The position numbers and the translations under genes are program-made. The notes beneath the pieces were generated by a model. It worked only from the letters and a program-made list of their open reading frames with translations, was not told the DNA's origin and made no database searches. A DNA stretch of 6,197 nucleotides from an uncultured bacterium (GTDB taxonomy: Bacteria > Planctomycetota > Phycisphaerae > Phycisphaerales > SM1A02): contig CAIPQY010000481.1 in NCBI GenBank assembly GCA_903867275.1, positions 1 to 6,197 on the forward strand, given 5' to 3'. Below are positions 1-4,996 of the stretch, piece by piece (the first letter of the stretch is position 1; each line of letters begins with the position of its first letter).

Positions 1-699
1 CCCGGTGCCCATCATGCACTCCTCGCGCACGATCACGGGCACGCTCATGGGCGTGAAGCCGCGTTTGTCGGCCATGAAGTCGAGCGCGTAGCGGATCACC
101 GCCTGATGCAGGCGCATGCCCATGCCCGTCAGCACGTAGTGGCGCGTGCCGGCCATCTTCACGCCGCGCTCGAAGTCGGCCAGCTTCAGGTCGCGCACCA
201 GTTCCAGGTGCGTCTTGGGCTTGAAGCCGCGCTGGCTCTCGAAGCTCTTTGATGCATCGAAGCCCGCCGGGTTCCAGCGACGGATCTCCGTGTTGTCCTC
301 GGCGCCCTTGCCCTTGGGCACATCATTCGCGGGCGGCTGCGGCACGGTAATCAGCAGATCGCGCCAGGCGGGCTCCACCGTGGCCAGTTCCTGCTCCATG
401 GTGGCCACGTGCGCCTTCAGCGCGTGCGGCTTCTTCTCCAGTTCGGCAAGCTCCGCCTCCAACGCTTCCTTCTCGGCGCCCTGCGCGGACTTCAGCTTGC
501 CCTTGATCTGACCCATCTTGGGGCCCACTTCCTTGCTCAGGCGATTCTGCTCCGCCTTCTTCGCCTCCATCTCGGTCAAGATGGCGCGACGACGCTCATC
601 GAGCGCGGTCAGGCGGTCGAAGTCGATGGCAACACCCTTGTCGGCGGCGCCGGCACGGAAACGCTTGGGGTCTTCGCGGAAGGCCTTCGGGTCGATCAT
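1..699 (-). CDS. serS: Seryl-tRNA synthetase, N-terminal part (gene continues beyond the left edge)
   Basis: This class II aminoacyl-tRNA synthetase charges tRNA-Ser (and tRNA-Sec where present) with serine in the cytoplasm. The visible 233 codons begin MIDPKAFREDPKRF, the usual SerRS opening. Residues about 28-108 are rich in Glu, Lys, Ala and Leu with heptad-like spacing, matching the two-helix coiled-coil arm that grips the long variable arm of tRNA-Ser. The catalytic domain then starts: FKPKTHLELVRDLKLADFER, GTRHYVLTGMGMRLHQAVIR (about 183-202) and PVIVREECMMGTG at the edge, which cover class II motif 1. Motifs 2 and 3 lie outside the window. The ATG complements bases 697-699. No good Shine-Dalgarno precedes it. 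The start lies 42 bases after the helicase stop on the same strand with no terminator between, so co-transcription is likely. Identification is firm; only the C-terminal half is unseen. Confidence 0.96.
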   Translation of the reverse strand, partial: MIDPKAFREDPKRFRAGAADKGVAIDFDRLTALDERRRAILTEMEAKKAEQNRLSKEVGPKMGQIKGKLKSAQGAEKEALEAELAELEKKPHALKAHVATMEQELATVEPAWRDLLITVPQPPANDVPKGKGAEDNTEIRRWNPAGFDASKSFESQRGFKPKTHLELVRDLKLADFERGVKMAGTRHYVLTGMGMRLHQAVIRYALDFMADKRGFTPMSVPVIVREECMMGTG

Positions 700-741
700 G
701 GAGCGGTGAGCATAACTGCCCACGCGCGATGTGCATGCTGG

Positions 742-2154
742 TCAGCGACCGCGTCGCGTGGTGCCTCGATAGCCGGGCCAGTTGTGACGCGAAGGCTGCG
801 CCGCGGCAGGTGCCTCGGCCACCGCCGTGCCGCCGCCAGCCGACGCGGACTGGCCGCGCTCGCCATGCGAACCGCCACGACTGCCCTGTGGCTTTCCGCC
901 ACGCTTGCCAGCGGGCTTGCCACCACGCTGACCACCATGACCACCACCGCCGTGACCACCACGCGAACCACCGTGCGCCGGTGCGCCGCGATGCTCGCTG
1001 GCTGCGGGCTTGGGCAGCGAAACCATGTCGGTCGGCAGCGGTCGACGCTCGATGTTGGCCTTGGTCAACTTCTCGATCGCCTTCAGCAGACCGCGCTCCT
1101 CGTTGTCACAGAAGCTGATCGCCACGCCGCTGGCACCCGCGCGCGCCGTGCGACCAATGCGGTGCACGTACGCCTCGGGCTCCATGGGCAGGTCGAAGTT
1201 GAACACGTGCGTGATGCCGTCCACGTCCAGGCCGCGCGCGGCGATGTCGGTGGCCACCAGCACCGGCGTGCGGCCGCTGCGGAAGGCGTCCAGCGCCTTG
1301 GTGCGCTGGCTCTGCGCCTTGTTGCCGTGGATCGCGTCGCTGGGGATGCCCGCGGCGCGCAGGCGCTTCACGACCTTGTCGGCACCGTGCTTGGTCTTGG
1401 TGAACACCACGGCGCGCTTCACGGCATCTTCGCGCAGCAGGTGCGCCAGCAGATCCACCTTGCGCGCACGCTCGATGGCGTACAGGCACTGGTCGATGCG
1501 CTCCACGGTGCTGGAGGTCGGCGTCACCGCCACCTCCACCGCGTGGTTCAGCAGCGAGTTGGCCAACTTGCGGATCTCGGGCGGCATGGTGGCGCTGAAC
1601 AGCATGGTCTGGCGCTTGGCCGGCACCGCCGCGGCGATGCGTCGGATGGGTTCGATGAATCCCATGTCCAGCATGCGATCGGCTTCATCGAGCGTGAGGA
1701 ACTGGATGCCGCGGAGATCGACCAGTCGCTGATCCATCAGGTCGATCAGGCGACCGGGCGTGGCCACCAGGATCGCCGCACCGTTGCGGATGGCCTGCAC
1801 CTGCGGGCCCTGCCCCACGCCACCAAAGATGACGGCGTGACGAAGACCGACGTGGCGGCCATAGGTGGCGAAGCTTTCGCCGATCTGCGCGGCCAGCTCG
1901 CGCGTGGGCGCAAGAATGAGCGCGCGCGGACCCTTGATGCCCGCATGCGCAGGCTGCGTGCTGAGTCGATGCAGCGTGGGCAGCGCAAAGGCGGCGGTCT
2001 TGCCGGTGCCGGTCTGCGCGATGCCCAGAACGTCCTTGCCTTCCAGCGCCGGCGGAATCGCCTTGGCCTGAATGGGCGTGGGTGTGGAATAGCCTTCCTC
2101 GCGAATTGCCTTCAGCAGTGCGGGAGCCAACGAGAGAGCGTCAAAATGTGTCAA
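742..2154 (-). CDS. rhlE: DEAD-box ATP-dependent RNA helicase, RhlE type, with RGG-rich tail
   Basis: ATP-dependent RNA unwinding enzyme of 470 residues; family members act in ribosome assembly, RNA decay and cold adaptation. All superfamily 2 motifs are visible: Q motif (F4 and GYSTPTPIQ, 21-29), motif I AQTGTGKT (46-53), Ia PTREL (83-87), GG (111-112), Ib TPGR (132-135), II DEAD (156-159), III SAT (187-189), IV VVFTKTK (249-255), V ATDIAARGLD (301-310) and VI HRIGRTARAG (331-340). HGNKAQSQRTKAL (276-288) is typical of RhlE. From about 385 the chain becomes a Gly/Arg/His-rich tail with several RGG steps, then ends NWPGYRGTTRRGR, an ending seen in RhlE-like proteins. The start is a TTG complementing 2152-2154: no in-frame ATG or GTG lies upstream before a stop, F4 of the Q motif needs it, and an AAAGG sits 8 bases before it. 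serS follows 42 bases downstream. RhlE is the best subfamily; DeaD/CsdA or RhlB fit less well. Confidence 0.95.
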   Translation of the reverse strand: MTHFDALSLAPALLKAIREEGYSTPTPIQAKAIPPALEGKDVLGIAQTGTGKTAAFALPTLHRLSTQPAHAGIKGPRALILAPTRELAAQIGESFATYGRHVGLRHAVIFGGVGQGPQVQAIRNGAAILVATPGRLIDLMDQRLVDLRGIQFLTLDEADRMLDMGFIEPIRRIAAAVPAKRQTMLFSATMPPEIRKLANSLLNHAVEVAVTPTSSTVERIDQCLYAIERARKVDLLAHLLREDAVKRAVVFTKTKHGADKVVKRLRAAGIPSDAIHGNKAQSQRTKALDAFRSGRTPVLVATDIAARGLDVDGITHVFNFDLPMEPEAYVHRIGRTARAGASGVAISFCDNEERGLLKAIEKLTKANIERRPLPTDMVSLPKPAASEHRGAPAHGGSRGGHGGGGHGGQRGGKPAGKRGGKPQGSRGGSHGERGQSASAGGGTAVAEAPAAAQPSRHNWPGYRGTTRRGR

Positions 2155-2172
2155 GAAAAGTGCCTTTCGCCA

Positions 2173-2192
2173 TCCTGGCCAAAACGCCAGGA
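2173..2192 (-). promoter_or_regulatory. Leader hairpin abutting the helicase ribosome binding site
   Basis: On the minus strand TCCTGGC and GCCAGGA form a perfect 7-base-pair stem around a six-base GTTTTG loop. The stem ends 5 bases before the AAAGG Shine-Dalgarno (complement of 2163-2167), which lies 8 bases before the TTG start. The hairpin has no T-run behind it, so it is not an intrinsic terminator. Its position suits control of translation initiation or mRNA stability, but that role is inferred. Confidence 0.45.
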
Positions 2193-2348
2193 GAGCCTGT
2201 ATCGGACGAGCCGCGAACCAACGTGTTGGAACGGGACCGGGCCGTGCCGGAGATCAGCCCAAACGGGGCGATCGCCAGCGGGAGCCGCGGCCGATGGAAT
2301 GGTTCCCAGTCGCATCCTTTGCGAGTGGGCCAGCCGCGAGAAGCGAGC

Positions 2349-2377
2349 ATGGTAGCGCAAGGCACCCTGAAACGCAA
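2349..2377 (-). promoter_or_regulatory. Candidate sigma-70-like promoter for helicase-serS
   Basis: On the minus strand, TTGCGT (complement of 2372-2377) is followed after 17 bases by TACCAT (complement of 2349-2354). The spacing is ideal, but the hexamers match consensus only moderately (3/6 and 4/6). The -10 is preceded by GC, as is the -10-like box before rpmE. If real, transcription would begin near 2342 and give a leader of nearly 190 bases before the helicase. This is inferred from sequence alone. Confidence 0.3.
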
Positions 2378-2424
2378 TCGAATCCCGCGAAATTCGCAAG
2401 GTCCGCTTTGCGCGCACGATTAGC

Positions 2425-3255
2425 ATGCGAAGCATGACCACGCAGGTCGAACGCGACTATGTGCTTGGAACACACGACGACGAAGTGCAGCGTCTGCAGT
2501 TTCAGCATGACCTGTGGCAGCCGCATGTGCGGCATGCGTGGCTTGCCGCGGGCATCGGTCCTGGCAGTCACGTGCTGGATGTGGGCGCTGGTCCGGGCTT
2601 CGCCACCTTCGATCTGGCGGAGCTTGTCGGCCCGCTTGGTCGCGTGGTGGCCGTGGAGCGCTCGCGCCGTTTCGTCGACCTGCTCGCCGGCGCATGTGAT
2701 GCGGGTGGCATGCATCATGTCGAAGCGCACGAGATGGACCTGATGCACGACGCGATTCCGGCAAGCGGACTCGACGCAGCGTGGTGCCGCTGGGTGGCGT
2801 GCTTCGTGAGCGACCCTGCCCTGCTGCTGCGTCGCGTGCACGCAAGCCTTCGACGCGGCGGCGTGCTGGTGCTGCACGAGTACGTTGACTACGAGCGCTA
2901 TCGATGCCTGCCTGCGCGACCGGGGATCGAGCGATTCGTGCAGGAGGTGGTGGCAAGTTGGCGCGCCACCGGTGGCGAGCCCGACATCGCGCGACAGATG
3001 CCCGCGCTGCTGAAGGATGCGGGCTTCCGCGTGACCGGCGCGCGCCCACTTGGATTCGCCGCCCTGCCCAGCGAGCTCGCATGGCACTGGCCCGCAGGCT
3101 TCGTGCGAACCAATGTGCCGCGACTGCTCGAGCTGGGGCGCGTGGATGCCGCCTGGGCCAAGGCCGTGCTGGATGATCTGACCGCCGCCGAGGCCGACCC
3201 GGGCAGCCTGTTCATCAGCCCCCAGGTCCTCGAGATCACCGCCGAAAGGCTGTGA
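2425..3255 (+). CDS. Class I SAM-dependent methyltransferase, substrate unknown
   Basis: A 276-residue soluble Rossmann-fold methyltransferase. Motif I, VLDVGAGPG, lies at 50-58; the acidic end of the second strand, VVAVERS, at 74-80; then DLMHDAIP (105-112) and DAAWCRWV (117-124) in the place of motif II, and LRRGGVLVLHEY (142-153) as the post-motif strand. The N-terminal stretch YVLGTHDDEVQRLQFQHDLW (12-31) recurs in small-molecule methyltransferases of the Methyltransf_23/25/31 group and probably covers the cofactor site. The C-terminal 120 residues are helical and likely form the substrate lid. Nothing here fixes the substrate. It is not PrmC, since it lacks the NPPY motif, despite lying two genes before prfA. 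The start may be 2425 or the in-frame ATG at 2434 (MTTQVERDY); neither has a clear Shine-Dalgarno. It stands as a single unit, with helicase divergent on one side and the rpmE promoter on the other. Confidence 0.85.
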   Translation: MRSMTTQVERDYVLGTHDDEVQRLQFQHDLWQPHVRHAWLAAGIGPGSHVLDVGAGPGFATFDLAELVGPLGRVVAVERSRRFVDLLAGACDAGGMHHVEAHEMDLMHDAIPASGLDAAWCRWVACFVSDPALLLRRVHASLRRGGVLVLHEYVDYERYRCLPARPGIERFVQEVVASWRATGGEPDIARQMPALLKDAGFRVTGARPLGFAALPSELAWHWPAGFVRTNVPRLLELGRVDAAWAKAVLDDLTAAEADPGSLFISPQVLEITAERL

Positions 3256-3278
3256 TTTCCCCGGCAATCCGTGGGGGG

Positions 3279-3306
3279 TTGGAGCCTTCCCGGGCTCCGC
3301 TATACT
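3279..3306 (+). promoter_or_regulatory. Probable rpmE promoter with a dyad in the spacer
   Basis: TTGGAG (3279-3284) is followed after 16 bases by TATACT (3301-3306), a 5/6 match to the -10 consensus. Transcription would start near 3313, leaving a leader of roughly 20 bases that contains the AAAGGGA Shine-Dalgarno (3319-3325), 8 bases before the ATG at 3334. The inverted repeat GGAGCC/GGCTCC (3281-3286 and 3293-3298, six-base loop) overlaps the -35 and fills the spacer. It could be an operator or simply the 3' hairpin of the methyltransferase transcript; it lacks a T-run. Confidence 0.5.
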
Positions 3307-3333
3307 GCGGGGCTCCCCAAAGGGATCTACACC

Positions 3334-3588
3334 ATGAAGAAAGAACTGCATCCAAAGTGGTACCCCGACTGCAAGGTGAACTTCCGCGGTCAGCATGTGA
3401 TGACCGTGGGCGCCACCGTGCCCGAGCTCAACGTTGAAATCTGGTCGGGTTCGCACCCCTTCTACACCGGACAGAAGACCTTCGTGGACACCCTCGGCCG
3501 CGTCGAGCGCTTCCAGAAGAAGTTCGCCGGCGAGTACTTCAAGAAGGACGCGAAGGGCGCCAAGCCCGCCGCTTCCGACAAGAAGTAG
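3334..3588 (+). CDS. rpmE: 50S ribosomal protein bL31 (zinc-free form)
   Basis: An 84-residue large-subunit protein that helps bridge the ribosomal subunits near the central protuberance. It opens MKKELHPKWY and carries the family signature SHPFYTG (40-46) followed by GRVERFQKKF. It aligns without gaps to E. coli bL31 through this region, so it is the ordinary-length (type A) form and not the longer type B paralogue. The four zinc-binding cysteines of E. coli bL31 (16, 18, 37, 40) are replaced by Asn16, Arg18, Trp37 and Ser40, so zinc binding is not expected; one isolated Cys13 remains. The tail beyond about residue 70 is Lys/Ala-rich and probably flexible. The ATG at 3334 is chosen over the upstream in-frame ATG at 3271 because it matches the family N-terminus and has AAAGGGA 8 bases before it. 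An intrinsic terminator follows, then prfA. Confidence 0.95.
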   Translation: MKKELHPKWYPDCKVNFRGQHVMTVGATVPELNVEIWSGSHPFYTGQKTFVDTLGRVERFQKKFAGEYFKKDAKGAKPAASDKK

Positions 3589-3610
3589 CACCCAACCCGT
3601 GACTGTTCGA

Positions 3611-3644
3611 CGGCCGCGCCTTCAATGGCGCGGCTGTTTGTTTT
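3611..3644 (+). terminator. Rho-independent terminator after rpmE
   Basis: GCCGCGCC (3613-3620) pairs perfectly with GGCGCGGC (3627-3634) around the loop TTCAAT, and the stem can extend outward by a G-T and a C-G pair. It is followed directly by TGTTTGTTTT (3635-3644). This is the clearest terminator in the window. It lies 22 bases after the rpmE stop and 27 bases before the prfA start, so prfA needs its own promoter or partial readthrough. Confidence 0.85.
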
Positions 3645-3671
3645 CCGCCCCACCTTTCGCCGGACCGCCTG

Positions 3672-4748
3672 ATGGAACCCTCGCCCAAGCTGCTCGAGAA
3701 GCTCGACGAGATCGAACGCGCCTTCGAGGCCGACGGTGCCGCGCTGTCCGATCCGACCGTGGCGACCGATCATCGCAAGGCGCGATCGCTGGCGCTGCGT
3801 CGCGCGGCCGTGGAGCCGCTGGTGCAATGGCTTCGCGCGTGGCGCAGGCTTGCGGTCGAGACGCGCGATGCCGACGAACTGGCGCGCGGTGCGGATGCGG
3901 ACATGGCGGCGTTGGCCAAGGCCGAACTGCCCGATCTGCTGGCGCGCAGGGATGCCACGCTGGACGCGCTGGTGCGTCGACTGGTGATGGCCGACGACGA
4001 GGCCGTTGGCAGCCTGATCCTGGAAGTTCGCAGCGGCGTGGGTGGCCTGGAGGCCGCGCTGTGGGCCGGTGATCTGCTGGAGATGTATCGACGCTCCGCC
4101 GCGCACAGTGGCTGGCGATTCGAAGAGATGGATGTGAAGCCGGGTGATGCCGGCGGCGTGACGCACGCCATCTTCCGCATCGAGGGCGCAGGCTGCTGGA
4201 AGGCGCTTGGATACGAGGGCGGCGTGCATCAGGTGAAGCGCGTGCCCGCCACCGAAGCGGCCGGACGCGTGCACACCAGCACCGCCACCGTGGCCGTGCT
4301 CAGCGAACCCGAGAGCGTGGAGAGCGAGGTGGACGCCAGCGAAGTGCGCGAGATTCTCACCACCGCGCAGGGTCCTGGCGGACAGAACGTGAACAAGGTG
4401 GCCACCGCCGTGCACCTGATCCACCAGCCCACCGGCATCGAGGTGCGCATGCAGGAGACGCGCAGCCAGTTGCAGAACCGCGAGAAGGCGTGGCGGCTGC
4501 TGCGTGCGCGCGTGCATGAGCGGCGACTGGCCGAGGCGGCGGCCAAGCGCGGCGAGATGCGTCGCAGCATGATCGGCGGCGGCGAGCGCGCGGAGAAGAT
4601 CCGCACCTACCGCTGGAAGGAGAATGTGGCGGTCGACCACCGCGTGGAGCAGTCCTTCAACCTGCAGCGACTGCTTGCGGGCGAGATGGATGACCTGTTC
4701 AAGGCACTCGAGGCCCGCGACGTGCAGGAGCGCATCGAGCGCCTCTGA
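3672..4748 (+). CDS. prfA: Peptide chain release factor 1
   Basis: Cytoplasmic class I release factor, 358 residues, that recognises UAA and UAG in the ribosomal A site and triggers hydrolysis of peptidyl-tRNA. The tripeptide PAT (192-194, within VKRVPATEAAGRVHTST) marks it as RF1; RF2 would show SPF. The catalytic GGQ is at 236-238 within GPGGQNVNKVATAV. Domain 2 begins near EVRSGVGGLEAALWAGDL (118-135), and the C-terminal domain contains GGGERAEKIRTY (302-313) and VDHR (321-324). Residues 1-110 form the helical N-terminal domain and are the most diverged part. The length is normal for the family. The ATG at 3672 has no strong Shine-Dalgarno. It follows rpmE by 83 bases across a terminator. 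The usual partner prmC, which methylates the GGQ glutamine, is not next to it here. ArfB and RF-H are excluded by length and by the full recognition domain. Confidence 0.96.
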   Translation: MEPSPKLLEKLDEIERAFEADGAALSDPTVATDHRKARSLALRRAAVEPLVQWLRAWRRLAVETRDADELARGADADMAALAKAELPDLLARRDATLDALVRRLVMADDEAVGSLILEVRSGVGGLEAALWAGDLLEMYRRSAAHSGWRFEEMDVKPGDAGGVTHAIFRIEGAGCWKALGYEGGVHQVKRVPATEAAGRVHTSTATVAVLSEPESVESEVDASEVREILTTAQGPGGQNVNKVATAVHLIHQPTGIEVRMQETRSQLQNREKAWRLLRARVHERRLAEAAAKRGEMRRSMIGGGERAEKIRTYRWKENVAVDHRVEQSFNLQRLLAGEMDDLFKALEARDVQERIERL

Positions 4749-4755
4749 AAGAATC

Positions 4756-4784
4756 GAGGGACGGGGGTCGTTATTGGCCGCGCG
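4756..4784 (+). repeat. Inverted repeat copy 1 (29 bases), behind prfA
   Basis: The core reads GAGGGACGGGGGTCGTTA, followed by TTGG and, after one base, CGCGCG. The reverse complement of 5952-5980 matches it at 27 of 29 positions, differing only at 4774 (T here, C in the other copy) and 4778 (C here, A there). It begins 7 bases after the prfA stop codon. The sequence does not fold on itself and has no T-run, so it is not a terminator alone. Confidence 0.8.
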
Positions 4785-4986
4785 TTGACGCCATTCACAT
4801 GCGCGTGAATTCAGCGATCCGGGGCGCAAACCCGAAATTTCAGAGCGATTCGCGGGCCTGACCGAAGTCAACACATTGCCGCTCGCGCCCAACACCGTGC
4901 TGCTACAGTCACGAGGTCTTGAGACGATTCGCTGGCCGCGTGGCCACCGCTCGCGCTCCTGGCAGGTGCGTGCGAGCCATGCTCGC

Positions 4987-4991
4987 GGAGG
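4987..4991 (+). promoter_or_regulatory. Shine-Dalgarno GGAGG deciding the desaturase start
   Basis: GGAGG stands 5 bases before the GTG at 4997. It lies inside the coding frame of the alternative ATG at 4979, which has only a poor GGCAGG further upstream. It is one of the best ribosome binding sites in the window, most other starts having weak ones. Confidence 0.65.
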
Positions 4992-4996
4992 TCACG

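Larger units (their letters stand above)
2155..2424. other. Divergent intergenic region between helicase and methyltransferase
   Basis: This 270-base gap separates two genes reading away from each other, so it should hold both promoters. On the minus strand it contains a candidate promoter (2349-2377), a near-palindrome CCAACGTGTTGG (2218-2229) and a hairpin next to the helicase ribosome binding site (2173-2192). Near the methyltransferase it has an 11-base palindrome GCGAAATTCGC (2387-2397), overlapped by the pair CGCAA/TTGCG (2395-2412). I found no convincing promoter for the methyltransferase. The small reading frames here on both strands look like frame extensions of the neighbours rather than genes. 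Confidence 0.6.
4749..4996. other. Structured intergenic region before the desaturase
   Basis: This 248-base gap holds the first copy of the 29-base repeat (4756-4784). It is followed by nested inverted repeats: GTTGAC/GTCAAC (4784-4789 and 4867-4872) enclosing ATTCAC/GTGAAT (4793-4798 and 4805-4810) and a short CGGG/CCCG pair near 4823-4836. A TACAGT at 4904-4909 is a weak -10 candidate for the desaturase, but I find no well-spaced -35. There is no T-rich terminator behind prfA. The end of the gap contains the GGAGG (4987-4991) that supports the desaturase GTG start. I see no convincing gene in it. Confidence 0.55.

Noticed and set aside
696..971. A 91-codon minus-strand frame in the helicase tail whose stop overlaps the serS ATG (ATGA)
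   Set aside because: It is an alternative frame of the RGG-coding repeat, Val/Ala/Arg-rich, with no ribosome binding site. The ATGA overlap could be chance; I see no slippery sequence that would feed this frame.
409..2355. A 648-codon open frame on the plus strand opposite serS and the helicase
   Set aside because: It is the antisense shadow of two clear genes in GC-rich DNA. Its translation is His/Arg/Gln-rich with no recognisable domain, while the opposite strand carries complete helicase motifs.
3281..3298. GGAGCC/GGCTCC hairpin as a terminator for the methyltransferase
   Set aside because: It has no T-run after the stem and overlaps the likely -35 and spacer of the rpmE promoter, so an operator or chance symmetry is as likely.
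2254..3591. A 445-codon minus-strand frame opposite the methyltransferase and rpmE
   Set aside because: It spans the opposite strand of two real genes and a promoter, has an Ala/His/Gly-rich low-information sequence, and shows no domain.
3462..4895. A 477-codon minus-strand frame opposite prfA
   Set aside because: It crosses the rpmE terminator and is the reverse of the prfA coding strand; it contains no family signature.
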